From Yersinia canariae (GTDB lineage Bacteria; Pseudomonadota; Gammaproteobacteria; Enterobacterales; Enterobacteriaceae), in contig NZ_CP043727.1 in assembly GCF_009831415.1 (NCBI RefSeq), forward strand, positions 3,472,001 through 3,536,000: DNA of 64,000 nt, in the 5' to 3' direction. Positions within the stretch are counted from its first letter, which is position 1, and the number at the start of each line of letters is the position of its first letter. Below, piece by piece: positions 52,601 to 61,979 of this stretch. Under the pieces are notes generated by a model that was not told the origin of the DNA, did no database searches, and was given only the letters and a program-made list of their open reading frames with translations. Made by a program: the position numbers and the translations under genes.

Positions 52601-55325
52601 CCGCCATTTGCCAGGCATGATCTGCTAAAAAAACCAATGACAGCAACGTCTGGCTACCGGCGCGTTTGGTATCATCCAATAGGGAGCGTAAATGGTTGCT
52701 CAGCCGAGTATTTTGGGCTGGCCATAATGAAAACAAAATCGGCAGGAAAAAGGGCAAGGCAATCAATAACATCACAAGCAGTACGCCAACCGACGCGGCG
52801 GGCATCGGCAACATCCAACTGCTCCCCAGCAACAGCAGCATAAAAGGGGCGACAAGAGAGCGCCGCAAGTTATCAACCATCTTCCAGCGGCCCAACAATG
52901 GGATACTTTTACTGTCTTTGTTATGTCTCACAATCCAAGGCAATAGCTGCCAATCACCACGCGTCCAGCGGTGCTGGCGTTTAGTGACCACGTCATAGCG
53001 CGCCGGTGACTCTTCAACCACTTCAATATCTGAGGCTAAGCCAGCACGGACAAAAACCCCCTCAAACAGGTCATGGCTGAGTAAAGTATTGTCCGGTACC
53101 CTACCCGCTAATGCAGCTTCAAACGTATCAACATCATAAATACCCTTGCCGGTATAAGAACCTTCACCAAACATATCCTGATAAACGTCTGAAACTGCCG
53201 CGGCGTAAGGGTCTATTCCACCGGGGCCGGAAAAGGCCCATTGATACAATGAGCCGCCTTTGCCCATTGGCAAGGCCAATGTCACTCGGGGCTGAAGAAT
53301 GCCATAGCCGTCAATAACCCGTTGTTTATCAACACTAAATCTCGGTCGATTAAGCGGATGCGCCATTTTGCCAATCAAACGCAAGGCGGCATCGCGAGGA
53401 AGGCGGGTATCGGCATCGAGTGTAATCACATAACGCACATCCGCGGGCACCTGTGGCTCACCGGCAGCAGTGGCGATAAAGGAGGTATCTGTCGCCCCTC
53501 GCAACAGGCGGTTAAGCTCATGCAACTTACCCCGCTTGCGCTCCCAACCCATCCACCGATTTTCGCTTTCATTAAATATCCGCTGGCGGTAGAGCAATAA
53601 GAAGCGCGGGCCTGCTGGGCCGGGGCCATATTGTTGATTAAGTCGTGCAATGGCCTCATCGGCCAAGGCCAGTAGCGGGCCATCACTTGCGACCACTTGG
53701 GAATCGGCATCAACCCCATCCAGCAACAAGGCAAAAGTCAGAGAGCCGGTAGCGCCCGACAAATGATGAACTTCCAACTGCTCAATTTGTTCCAGTAAAT
53801 CTGCTTTACTGGTCAGTAATGTAGGCACCGCCACCAGAGTGCGCAGCTCATCGGGAACGCCGTTGGGCAACTCCAGCCCCGGCAAAATCGTAGCGCCAAA
53901 GCTCCAGGTAATGACCCGATTGACCAGCGCAGTCGCCACTTCAGTGGCCGGAATAAACCCGATTAAGGCAAATAACACCAGCCATCCGCTCGCCAAACCA
54001 GGGAAAGAAAGCGCCCACAGCGCCAATGCCAATAACCCCGCAGTGAGCAATACAATTGCCCCTATATAGCCGCCAACCCCTAGGCTGATGCTCAACCGAC
54101 TAAACCACAATCGCATTGATGGGCTAAATCTTATCTGATTCTCTAATTCACGACGCCCCGCACCAATCAAGTGATAACCGGGGTCTCGGCAGCGGTCAAT
54201 ATCTTCTGGTTCAGCCGTAGCTGCCGCATTCTGCGCTGCTTGCAGAGCAAGGCCCGCAATCTCCAGCTCGGTAAAAGTCGAACCGCGACATAATTGTTCA
54301 ATCGCACTGCGATACAGATTGCGGGTTTGAAAATCCATGCTAGCAAAAGCACTCCCTTGCCGTAAGCATTCGTCCACCAAGCTGACACTCTCAAAAAAAT
54401 CAGCCCAATCAATATCAGAAATCAGCCGCATACTGGTAATCACATTTCGGACTGAAACGTTGGAAGCCCCCTGCCGCAATTGGGTATGTTGAACCACTTC
54501 ACTGACTGAAACTCCTTGTAATTTCAGGCGTTCTTCCAGCCAGCCCAGCGCAGGAGTGGTACGCGGGTCTTGGTCTCGTAACCTTTTCGCCAACTGAGAT
54601 GCAAACTGCTCCGATAGAGGCTCGGTGGAGCGCATCGCAATATCAGACTCCAGCGCTAACCGGCTGTCCCCGGCTTCCAATAGCCGATTGGCCAACGCCT
54701 CGGCATCTGCACGCGCTTTACGCCCTTGTGTTATCTGATCGGCAAGGCGACGTAAGTTCTCTATCAACACAATACGCAGTGTGATTGCCACCGCCCATAG
54801 CTCGCCGATGGTCAGCGGCTGAACCCGTTGATATGCCATGATAAAACGGCACAAAACGTCGGGATCTAAATGGCTGTCAGTGTGCGCGACAAATGCCCAG
54901 GTAATGCCGAAAACGCGCGGATAACCGGCAAATGGCCCATCCGCCAGTTTGGGCAATTGGCGGTAATAACCCGGCGGTAAATCATCGCGAATTTCGCGGA
55001 TCTGCTCTTCAACCAGATGATAATTATCCAGCAACCACTCTGCCGCTGGCACCACTGCGCGGCCCTTTTCCAACTCTACGGCACTGGCCCGATATGCCGC
55101 CAGTAATGTATTGGCATTATCATCGAGGCGGGCATGCAAAGTGGACACCCGTGGTGGGTGGGTAGTTATCGACTGAGCTTTAGCAAGGCTTTCAGCGTGT
55201 TGCTCCAACCGCTCCACGCTGAATAACTCTTCCCTTACCGGGGCAAAATCATGCCACGGTGTGACTGTAGTTCGTGATCCCCAAATGGGCCGTTGTCCAA
55301 GAATAGTCTTTAGAAATAATTTCAT
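46695..55325 (-). CDS. ndvB: cyclic beta-1,2-glucan synthase (ChvB/NdvB type)
   Basis: 2876-residue inner-membrane enzyme that initiates, elongates, trims and cyclises beta-1,2-glucan. Order: cytoplasmic N-terminus; first membrane cluster near residues 435-510; GT84 glycosyltransferase with DAD in VITLDADTRLP near residue 640 and QHRWTRGDWQLLPW near residue 785; further membrane helices to about 1050; glycoamylase-like domain with SESAYSARDIEFTYQYSNFG near 1390; two sugar-binding beta domains; and a C-terminal GH94 phosphorylase domain with TGDWNDGMNRVGEEGKGESV near 2558. A five-copy DKK repeat lies at residues 2017-2051. Start ATG 55325 (MKLFLKTILGQRPIWG) follows AAAGGTACCT; upstream codons are open but poor. 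Usual in alpha-proteobacteria; enterobacteria normally make linear OpgGH glucans. Confidence 0.92.
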   Translation of the reverse strand: MKLFLKTILGQRPIWGSRTTVTPWHDFAPVREELFSVERLEQHAESLAKAQSITTHPPRVSTLHARLDDNANTLLAAYRASAVELEKGRAVVPAAEWLLDNYHLVEEQIREIRDDLPPGYYRQLPKLADGPFAGYPRVFGITWAFVAHTDSHLDPDVLCRFIMAYQRVQPLTIGELWAVAITLRIVLIENLRRLADQITQGRKARADAEALANRLLEAGDSRLALESDIAMRSTEPLSEQFASQLAKRLRDQDPRTTPALGWLEERLKLQGVSVSEVVQHTQLRQGASNVSVRNVITSMRLISDIDWADFFESVSLVDECLRQGSAFASMDFQTRNLYRSAIEQLCRGSTFTELEIAGLALQAAQNAAATAEPEDIDRCRDPGYHLIGAGRRELENQIRFSPSMRLWFSRLSISLGVGGYIGAIVLLTAGLLALALWALSFPGLASGWLVLFALIGFIPATEVATALVNRVITWSFGATILPGLELPNGVPDELRTLVAVPTLLTSKADLLEQIEQLEVHHLSGATGSLTFALLLDGVDADSQVVASDGPLLALADEAIARLNQQYGPGPAGPRFLLLYRQRIFNESENRWMGWERKRGKLHELNRLLRGATDTSFIATAAGEPQVPADVRYVITLDADTRLPRDAALRLIGKMAHPLNRPRFSVDKQRVIDGYGILQPRVTLALPMGKGGSLYQWAFSGPGGIDPYAAAVSDVYQDMFGEGSYTGKGIYDVDTFEAALAGRVPDNTLLSHDLFEGVFVRAGLASDIEVVEESPARYDVVTKRQHRWTRGDWQLLPWIVRHNKDSKSIPLLGRWKMVDNLRRSLVAPFMLLLLGSSWMLPMPAASVGVLLVMLLIALPFFLPILFSLWPAQNTRLSNHLRSLLDDTKRAGSQTLLSLVFLADHAWQMADAIGRTLIRLFITHRNLLEWTTAAQSAGKPRPGLSGFYYHMAGGTLFGLLMAAIALIVSPAAWPLILPFAVLWFFAPAIALWASRPHQETPHKPMTADDIVELRLTARRTWRFFETFVTPDENMLPPDNFQEDPKPVVAHRTSPTNMGLYLLSTVVARDFGWAGTYRTLIRLETTFETFHKLARFRGHFFNWYGTQDLRALEPAYVSSVDSGNLAGHLIVLANTCEEWAAEPLAANGAKGLMDNLLLAEVSLKQLPPGDADFKRKLWAVLEQIRMDLKSVGEAEMLPLALKPLLAKASAMVHGVARPIDDHAFIDLSYWIEALILAAAEHEYDQKLTQEMQDQVNDRLLKLATQARHMALEMDFAFLLDPERKLLSIGYSLVDNNLDPSCYDLLASEARLASLFAIAKGDVPTRHWFRLGRAETPIGKGAALISWSGSMFEYLMPSLVMRAPAGSLLEQTNQLVVERQQSYGRSLNIPWGISESAYSARDIEFTYQYSNFGVPGLGLKRGLSENTVIAPYATGLATMIDPHGALQNYERLADMGALGRYGFYEALDFTRSRLPENQPVVIVRNYMAHHQGMTIVAIANTVQQGRMRNRFHHEPMIQACELLLQERMPRNVAIAYPRTEEVLLSAVADSALPTVRRLSSPVLGPPVTHLLSNGRYAVMLTTAGAGYSRWRDIAVTRWREDATCDDYGSFIFLRDLRSGRSWSAGAQLAASDNAHREVIFGEDHAEFICRDGTLTSTMNVLISSEDDGEVRRISLLNTGRRAREIELTSYAEVVLTAASADNAHPAFAKMFVVTEFLPELGALIATRRPRTAQEPQVWAAHFAVADGLPVSALQYESDRAKFIGRGNRVATSAAMQLGESLSNTVGTVLDPIFSLRKSLLVPAGKTITVSFWTLIASSKEDLLDMVDKHRDRSAYDRAKTLAWTQAQVQLRHLEIKAEEAADFQQLAAPILYADARFRSPSTTIMRGAGIQSMLWSQSISGDLPIVLLRIEDIEDIEQVRQLLRAHEYWRMKRLAVDLVIINERASSYVQDLQIAIETAVRSSQSRPRFGDELSQGSAYALRADLMSAETRALLRSVARVVLSARYGTLSHQLNHLLFTLDKKGVPADKKRFASDKKLFMSDKRLIAQDKKTVFSLVKSANLPTTTQLPLSKTLLPQPENLEFFNGLGGFGQEGREYVTCLNDGENTPAPWINVISNQDFGFQVSATGSSYTWAENSRENQITPWLNDPVIDSSGECLYLRDEDSGQLWSPTAQPIRDAGTYIARHGHGYSRFEHQANGIGMALLQYVPLADPIKISRLTLHNMSDKPRRISVTAYAEWVLATSRGATGPFIITEIDELTGAMLARNPWSTAFPGRVSFADLNGQQSRWTANRSEFLGHYGNSATPFALLGNTPLSGATGAGFDPCSALQQTIELAAGEQVEVVWLIGQCHSVSEAQALIARYRAANLDTVLTEVINEWRSVLEAVQVKTPDRQMDIMLNGWLLYQTLACRVWARSAFYQASGAYGFRDQLQDGMALTFAQPEMTRHHLLRAAGRQFIEGDVQHWWLPHSGQGVRTRISDDRVWLSYATATYILVSGDAAVLDEIVPFLEGPILHPGEHDAFFQPQVAQETASLFEHCAKGLDQCIELTGELGLPLMGTGDWNDGMNRVGEEGKGESVWLGWLLVATLKMFIPIAKERDPQRASRWQHHLTDLIAALEWEAWDGDWYRRATFDNGSWLGSKECDECRIDSIAQSWAVLSGAADPQRVVQAMASLEHHLIRPDDGMALLFTPPFDKTPDDPGYIKGYPPGLRENGGQYSHAAMWVIFAFAELGEGDKARNLFALLNPINHGNTPQGIARYKVEPYVVAADVYSVAPHVGRGGWTWYTGSAGWMHRAGIEGILGIRREGEELVINPCIPVGWQGFEATINLANTCYAIRVENPAQRGQGISSATLNGSSVTHHCDGLRVPLDGGEYELIIIL
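49173..49277 (-). repeat. five tandem 21-bp units inside the glucan synthase gene
   Basis: Five in-frame 21-base units encode DKKGVPA, DKKRFAS, DKKLFMS, DKRLIAQ and DKKTVFS. The Asp codons recur exactly every 21 bases (ending at 49277, 49256, 49235, 49214 and 49193). GA(C/T)AA(A/G) starts each unit while the other positions have diverged. It forms a charged linker between the first sugar-binding domain and the second half of the protein. Confidence 0.85.
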
Positions 55326-55766
55326 AGGTACCTTTCTGGTCGGGTGCTCATACAGTCTTAAGGCAATCTGCATAACAAAAAATCGGGGATAGCCAGAGAA
55401 GAGCGTATCCAAACGAATTGCTCAGGTGAGCTTCCTGAGCTGTGCGAGCCGCGTGATTTTGAGCAGGAAACACCCTTACAGGACGAATGCTGTCAAAAGT
55501 GCTGAGTGAAGGTGGAAAGCAAAAGGCTGATACGCAAAACGTTCAGTCAAAAAAGAGGCGAGTAAAGGCTGACGATATGCATAAACATACAGCAGCAACA
55601 AAGCTGAATAGTATTAACTATAGTCCAAAGAAAAAAATACGGATCCGGGTATAAAATGAGAGAGAAGAAACAAACGGTTATAAAGATCATCAGAAAGGAA
55701 ATTGAAACACCTGCTGCCTACGTACTGTTGCATAGACTGCAGGTAATCACCCGGTAGTTTCAGAAA
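55326..55766. other. intergenic region upstream of the glucan synthase gene
   Basis: No gene seen in 441 bp between ycgR and ndvB, both read leftward. It should contain the ndvB promoter, but no clear -35/-10 pair stands out. An ACCTGC..GCAGGT inverted repeat (about 55709-55743, 23-base loop) lies 24 bp after the ycgR stop and may be its terminator. Confidence 0.4.
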
Positions 55767-56516
55767 CTAAATACCATCCTGAAATTTTCGAGCCTTGGCA
55801 GTTTGCTGTTTTTCCAGTTCAAAAATAGCCCGCTGTAATCCTTTTTCTTGGATTGGGCTTAAGCGAGGGAATTTAAAGCTCAGGCGCTGCATAGTGAGAG
55901 TTTCACCTTTGTTATTCACAACTTGTTTATCGATAGCTCGGATAAATTGCAAATCCAGTTTAAAAATACCAAAGCCACATAAATCAACTGAAACATCACG
56001 CAGAATGCTACACCCCTGGAGCGGGAACTCACTGCCTTTCACGGCATACAATCCCATCCCCCCCAAAGAAACATCGGCTAATGTGTAAGAGAACTTACTG
56101 CCATCGGCGAATTTCCCTGCGCAATAATAAGCCGGCCACTGAGGAATATTGACCCGAAAATATTCCCGGCGCTGAATAAAATAGAGGCTGTCAGGAATAG
56201 AGGTGCTGAAAGCGGGTAAAGATAAATATTTTATTTCTTTCAGGGGACTACAGGTAAATTCAATTTTTGCGCCGGTAGGTTCTGCAATGATTGTCAGTTG
56301 GTTGGCGGCAAGTGCTGCAATATTCTCATGAGCCACGCTGCCAAAATCAAAGATAAACTGATTCGTCTCAGGGACGACATCCAGAATACGACTAATAAAT
56401 TGCCCACGAGCATGCATAACCATCACAGCGGTGTCGTTCTTCTTTAAATCACGAAGAATTGCACAGATGGCTAATTTGTTGGTTTTTACAAAATTCTCTT
56501 TAGACGCTTCGCTCAC
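55767..56516 (-). CDS. ycgR: flagellar brake protein YcgR (PilZ domain)
   Basis: Binds cyclic di-GMP and slows the flagellar motor by contacting MotA and the FliG/FliM switch. 249 residues: N-terminal YcgR domain (residues 10-110) and a PilZ domain with both c-di-GMP motifs, RREYFR near residue 117 and DVSLGGMG near residue 150. The start is GTG (56514-56516); no other in-frame start lies nearby. A near-consensus FliA promoter upstream (56593-56619) places it in the flagellar regulon, as in E. coli. Confidence 0.93.
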   Translation of the reverse strand: MSEASKENFVKTNKLAICAILRDLKKNDTAVMVMHARGQFISRILDVVPETNQFIFDFGSVAHENIAALAANQLTIIAEPTGAKIEFTCSPLKEIKYLSLPAFSTSIPDSLYFIQRREYFRVNIPQWPAYYCAGKFADGSKFSYTLADVSLGGMGLYAVKGSEFPLQGCSILRDVSVDLCGFGIFKLDLQFIRAIDKQVVNNKGETLTMQRLSFKFPRLSPIQEKGLQRAIFELEKQQTAKARKFQDGI

Positions 56517-56592
56517 CTGCCATTCCCCATCATTAATTTATTGCTCTGGCTATCCAGATTATTATTAATAAGCATATAAATATCAGACATGA

Positions 56593-56619
56593 ATATCGGC
56601 AAGTTTTAGTAAAACTTTA
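56593..56619 (-). promoter_or_regulatory. FliA (sigma 28) promoter of ycgR
   Basis: Minus strand TAAAGTTT - 11 bases - GCCGATAT; the FliA consensus is TAAAGTTT-N11-GCCGATAA, so only the last base differs. Predicted transcript start near 56586, about 70 bp before ycgR. Confidence 0.9.
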
Positions 56620-56673
56620 ATCATTATTTTTAAAATAAAATGCGAATCCTATCAACCCCACCCAGATTGGGCT

Positions 56674-56705
56674 CACCGTTACAGCCCAAATCAGCTATAA
56701 CGGTG
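56674..56705 (-). terminator. hairpins after the phospho-alpha-glucosidase gene
   Basis: CACCGTTA / TAACGGTG (8 bp) encloses AGCCCAAATC, which can alternatively pair with GATTGGGCT at 56666-56674. Two mutually exclusive hairpins directly after the stop of the leftward gene at 56717; no strong T-run on that strand, so termination is tentative. Confidence 0.5.
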
Positions 56706-56716
56706 TTTTGCCAAAG

Positions 56717-58039
<1,323 letters not shown>

Positions 58040-58051
58040 CTAAAAAACTCC

Positions 58052-59596
58052 TTAATTCATTAATTCTGCAAATTGTTCATAAATATGCGTCACATTGTTG
58101 CCAACAATCACCTGCACATCATTGCCATTTTTATAAACCTCAATCGCGGAATAGGCTTTGAATGCTGTGCTGGGTTGAACTCGACTAATATCCTTTACGA
58201 CTAATCTCAAACGAGTAAAGCAGTGGGTATAACTCGCAATATTGTCTTTCCCACCTGCGGCCTCTAAATAAGCACTGGCACGCTGTTGAAACTCATTCTC
58301 CTGACTCTCGCCTTTTTGTTTGTAATCTTGTTTTGTATAAAGCTTGAGATCACTGTCTTCACGACCTAATGTCTTGAAATTAAATCTGAGTATCAAAACT
58401 CGGAATATTAGGAAATAAATACCACTAAAAATAAGTCCAACAATAATCTGTGTAATCATGACATTAACGTGGTTACTGAACATCGGTATCCAGTTTTGTG
58501 TCGCCCATTCAAGTATCCCAGAACCAAAATTCCCGACCACACCCAAGCTATACATCACGACAGTCATAGTGGCGGAAAGCATGGCATGCACCACAAATAA
58601 CGCCGGAGCAATAAACAGGAAGGTAAAGTCCAGTGGTTCAGTAATACCAATAAACATGCTGGTAATTGTTGCCGGGATCAGTAACCCCGCAACCTTGGCT
58701 TTATTTTCCGGTTTTGCCGTACTGTATATTGCCAACGCCATTCCCAAACCACCAAATACCGCGCCATTGCCCTGCATGGCGAAACCGCCTGCCGGGAAAA
58801 GTTGTTTCAAAGGTTCAGTCGATTGACTAAATTCTTGCAAATGGGTTAGCCAATACAATGTGGTACCACCAGGCACCGCGACATCAGTATATTGGAAAGG
58901 GCTATAAACAAAGTGATGCAGGCCAGTAGGCAATAAGATCTTTTCCAAGAAGATATAACACCAGATACCAAAATTACCGGCATGCAAAATGAAACCTTGC
59001 AATGAAATCATGCCTAACTGCACTTTTGGCCATAGCATTAATGTGATAAAGGCCAGCGGTAACATAACAATAAAACCAAGAATATTAACGAAAGCAGCGC
59101 CCTGGAAAATACTGATGTAGTCAGGTAATTTGGTAGAGTAATAGCGGTTATGTATCCAGGTCACTAAACTGCCACACAGAATTGCACCAATCACACTGGT
59201 ATCCAGTGTTTTAATACCACCAATCGTCGCCAGGCCACTGGTGCCGCCGGTTTCTTGTGCGAAATTAACCCCCCAATGTGCGCCCCAGACTTCACACATA
59301 GCCCCGAGAAAAGCATTAAAGGTCAGATAAGTAATTAAAGAAACCAAACAGGCAGATGCTGGTGCTTTATTTGCTAATTTGATAGGTAAGCCGACGGCGA
59401 ATAACAGCCCCATATTATTAAATACAGTCCAACCACCGGATTCAATAATTTTTAATAATTGAAAAAATATACCATCAGGGCTGGCAAAGGTTGGATTTTG
59501 CAGTACCAGAGATAGGCCAACTATCATCCCAGCAAAAGGAAAGAGTAGCACCGCACCAAGCATTGCCCCGCCAAACCGATTAAACGAACTTAACAT
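58052..59596 (-). CDS. PTS alpha-glucoside transporter subunit IICB
   Basis: Membrane permease and phosphotransfer domain that imports and phosphorylates an alpha-glucoside. 514 residues: EIIC domain with about ten helices (FPFAGMIVGLSLVLQ, GNGAVFGGLGMALAIYS, GITEPLDFTFLFIAPALF) to about residue 420, linker, then EIIB with phosphorylated cysteine in NIASYTHCFTRLRLVV near residue 459. No EIIA domain is fused, so a shared EIIA-Glc is expected. Resembles AglA/GlvC/MalX. Its start (ATG 59596) follows AAGAGGAAAGCGATC. The divergent GntR-type regulator lies 238 bp away. Confidence 0.9.
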   Translation of the reverse strand: MLSSFNRFGGAMLGAVLLFPFAGMIVGLSLVLQNPTFASPDGIFFQLLKIIESGGWTVFNNMGLLFAVGLPIKLANKAPASACLVSLITYLTFNAFLGAMCEVWGAHWGVNFAQETGGTSGLATIGGIKTLDTSVIGAILCGSLVTWIHNRYYSTKLPDYISIFQGAAFVNILGFIVMLPLAFITLMLWPKVQLGMISLQGFILHAGNFGIWCYIFLEKILLPTGLHHFVYSPFQYTDVAVPGGTTLYWLTHLQEFSQSTEPLKQLFPAGGFAMQGNGAVFGGLGMALAIYSTAKPENKAKVAGLLIPATITSMFIGITEPLDFTFLFIAPALFVVHAMLSATMTVVMYSLGVVGNFGSGILEWATQNWIPMFSNHVNVMITQIIVGLIFSGIYFLIFRVLILRFNFKTLGREDSDLKLYTKQDYKQKGESQENEFQQRASAYLEAAGGKDNIASYTHCFTRLRLVVKDISRVQPSTAFKAYSAIEVYKNGNDVQVIVGNNVTHIYEQFAELMN

Positions 59597-59834
59597 GATC
59601 GCTTTCCTCTTGAGTGTAAACAGTCATCACTCTATGGAATTGGCGGGTTATGATTCGGCGATTGATAAAAATATGTGATCACGATTGCATTAAATCACCT
59701 ATCACACTTGTATATTATTTCATTAAAAGTTAGACATTTAAGCTATTTTTTATACCGACTGAATTTTATTAATTGTTTATCAGTGGTTTGAAAAAATATT
59801 CGTGATGGATATCGCCAATCAAATAGGTATAAAA
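59597..59834. promoter_or_regulatory. divergent control region of the alpha-glucoside genes
   Basis: AT-rich 238 bp between the PTS gene and its putative regulator. TGTGA at 59674-59678 and TCACA at 59702-59706 are CRP-like half sites but not at consensus spacing. A GGTATA word occurs on the plus strand near 59826 and again at the start of the regulator gene (59836), with its complement TATACC at 59751-59756; this recurrence could be part of an operator. No defined promoter was assigned. Confidence 0.4.
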
Positions 59835-60545
59835 ATGGTATACAAAAATCTAGTTACTAATATCCGAAAGTTAATAAATCACCAAGATATTTCTGTCGGC
59901 GATTGCTTACCATCTGAAATTCAACTTGCCGAACGTTTTGGCGCATCACGAATGACGGTAAGAAAAGCATTGGATGTTTTAATTCAGGATGGTTTATTAG
60001 AACGTCAGCAAGGTCGGGGCACTTTTATTATTGGAAAAGATCTTAAACACGATAATAATCATCTGAACAGTTTTACTGAACACATGAAAATGCTTGGTAA
60101 AACACCGCATACAGAGGTATCTGAGTTCAAAATTATCCGAGCCCCACAAGCTATCGCCAGCCAGCTAAACATCCAACCGGATGATAAAACTTATTATATC
60201 AAAAGATTGCGCTATGCCGACAAACAGATTATCCAGATAGAAGAGAGTTATCTGCCAGTCTCTCTGATGCCGGATTTAACCTACCATCATCTTGAATCAT
60301 CAAAATATGATTTTATCGAAAAACACGCTAATTATCAGATTGAGGGATGTCGGCAAACATTTTTGCCTATTATTGCCAGTCAGGAATTCGCCCTACAGCT
60401 CCATTGCGATCCGCGTACGCTATTATTACAATTATTGGCCGTTTCTAATACTACTGATGGCGTCATTGTGGATTTTTCGGTGATTACTTTTAATCCTGTT
60501 GATTATAAAATCAGTTACTATCTTAAGCGCCACCCACTCGATTAA
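59835..60545 (+). CDS. GntR/HutC-family transcriptional regulator
   Basis: 236 residues. Winged helix at the N-terminus with the GntR signature LPSEIQLAERFGASRMTVRKALDVLIQDGLLERQQGRGTFI (about residues 29-69), followed by a UTRA ligand-binding domain (SFTEHMKMLGKTPHTEV.., ESYLPVSLMPDL, C-terminal DFSVITFNPVDYKISYY). Start chosen at 59835 (MVYKNLVTNIRKL) because AGGT precedes it; GTG 59802 and ATG 59805 lack a ribosome site. Divergent position suggests it controls the PTS/phospho-alpha-glucosidase pair with a phosphorylated sugar as effector. Confidence 0.88.
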   Translation: MVYKNLVTNIRKLINHQDISVGDCLPSEIQLAERFGASRMTVRKALDVLIQDGLLERQQGRGTFIIGKDLKHDNNHLNSFTEHMKMLGKTPHTEVSEFKIIRAPQAIASQLNIQPDDKTYYIKRLRYADKQIIQIEESYLPVSLMPDLTYHHLESSKYDFIEKHANYQIEGCRQTFLPIIASQEFALQLHCDPRTLLLQLLAVSNTTDGVIVDFSVITFNPVDYKISYYLKRHPLD

Positions 60546-60555
60546 ATGCCAAATA

Positions 60556-60590
60556 AGTGCACTAATCTCTTATTAGTAGATTAATGCACT
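60556..60590. terminator. convergent hairpin between the GntR gene and psuT
   Basis: AGTGCA-CT-AATCT..AGATT-AA-TGCACT forms an interrupted 11-bp stem between two converging genes. T-content follows on the plus strand (GGGTTATTTC). Confidence 0.6.
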
Positions 60591-60622
60591 ACGGGTTATT
60601 TCAGCCTATTGTGCGAATCACC

Positions 60623-61891
60623 CTACCCCGGTAATAAGCTCCCCAGTCCAATAAACAAACCGGCAATAGTGGCACTCATCAAGTTAGATAATGTCGCCGC
60701 TAATAATGCACGGAATCCTAGACGGGCAATTTCAGAGGCTCTTTCAGGTGCTACAGCACTAAAAGCCCCAACCACCACCGCAATCGAACCGAAGTTAGCA
60801 AAACCACACAGTGCAAAGGAAATAACAGCGATAGTTTTTACATCTAATGTTCCTATGGTTTCCTTCAGATAAGGGGAGAAACTCAAATAGGCGACAAATT
60901 CATTAATTGCTAATTTTTGGCCAATAAAACCGCCGGCTAATGAAGCATGTTCCCACGATACCCCCATAATATAAGCTAAAGGCGAGAACACATAGCCAAG
61001 GATACTTTCCAAACTCAGATGCTCAAATCCAAACAGCCCGCCGACACCACCAATAATGCCGTTAATTAATGCTATCAAAGCCACAAATGCCATCACCACA
61101 GTGGCAACCCCGACGGCAATTTTCAGCCCCAGCATTGCACCATTAGCAGCGGCTTCGATAATACTGGCTGGGCGTTTATCACTGAAGGTCATTTCATTAA
61201 ATTCTACTTTAGACTCTTCAGTCGCGGGGCTGATAATCCGGGCAAATAATATCCCTCCAGGGATAGCCATCAACGAAGCAGCCAATAAATACTCAATAGG
61301 AACGCCGAGGCCAGCATATCCCACCAACATAGAACCCGCGATGGATGCCATACCGCTACAAATTACAGTAAATAACTCATTACTGTTCATCTTATTGATA
61401 AAGGGCTTTACCACTGCGGGGATTTCATTCTGCCCTAGAAAAATGGTAGTCACCGCAGCAAATGACTCAACTTTACTGATACCCAGTAACTTTTGAAATA
61501 TAGAACCGAGAATATTGATCAGCCAACCCATGATCCCCAAGTAATAAAGGATGGAAATTAGTGAAGTGATGAAAATAATCGCTGGTAACACATGGAATGC
61601 GAAAATAAACCCTGCGCCATCAAACAACTCATTCATTTTTGGGCCAACTAAACCACCGAAAATAAATGCGCTGCCTGCATCGCTATAAGAAATAACTCTA
61701 TTAACCGTATTAGCAATAGAAGATATAAACCACTTCCCGGCGGGGACATAGAGCATCACCGCGCCTAACGTTATTTGCAGTAATAATGCTGCCCCTACCG
61801 TCCTTAATCTTATTTTTCTTTTGTTTACCGAGAAGATATAGGCGATAAACAATAAGATGCACATCCCTGCCAAACTACGCAATAAATCCAT
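60623..61891 (-). CDS. psuT: concentrative nucleoside transporter, pseudouridine uptake (PsuT/NupC family)
   Basis: Proton-coupled nucleoside importer of the CNT family. 422 residues with about 10-12 helices; markers are FIFGGLVGP, FAFHVLPAIIFITSLISILYYLGIM, LGQNEIPAVVKPF, SMAIPGGILFARI, and the C-terminal ALCGFANFGSIAVVVGAFSAVAPERASEIARLGFRALLAATLSNLMSA. Gene order psuK-psuG-psuT is that of the E. coli pseudouridine operon, which supports the substrate. ATG 61891 follows TTCGGGGGATTT. A 148-bp gap with a hairpin separates it from psuG. Confidence 0.85.
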   Translation of the reverse strand: MDLLRSLAGMCILLFIAYIFSVNKRKIRLRTVGAALLLQITLGAVMLYVPAGKWFISSIANTVNRVISYSDAGSAFIFGGLVGPKMNELFDGAGFIFAFHVLPAIIFITSLISILYYLGIMGWLINILGSIFQKLLGISKVESFAAVTTIFLGQNEIPAVVKPFINKMNSNELFTVICSGMASIAGSMLVGYAGLGVPIEYLLAASLMAIPGGILFARIISPATEESKVEFNEMTFSDKRPASIIEAAANGAMLGLKIAVGVATVVMAFVALIALINGIIGGVGGLFGFEHLSLESILGYVFSPLAYIMGVSWEHASLAGGFIGQKLAINEFVAYLSFSPYLKETIGTLDVKTIAVISFALCGFANFGSIAVVVGAFSAVAPERASEIARLGFRALLAATLSNLMSATIAGLFIGLGSLLPG

Positions 61892-61933
61892 AAATCCCCC
61901 GAAGTACCTATATAGATAGGCCCATGCTCGAAA

Positions 61934-61979
61934 AGGTGCCCCTCGGACAACAAATGTGTCAGGGCACCTCGAAGAAATG
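61934..61979 (-). repeat. REP-like hairpin between psuG and psuT
   Basis: AGGTGCCC (61934-61941) and GGGCACCT (61972-61979) are exact inverted repeats around a 30-base loop that contains a further short self-complement (TCGGACAAC..). Such intercistronic hairpins often stabilise the upstream message and lower expression of the downstream gene. Confidence 0.5.

Noticed and set aside
59674..59706. TGTGA and TCACA near the alpha-glucoside genes as a CRP site
   Set aside because: The half sites are 23 bases apart instead of 6, so they do not form a consensus CRP site.
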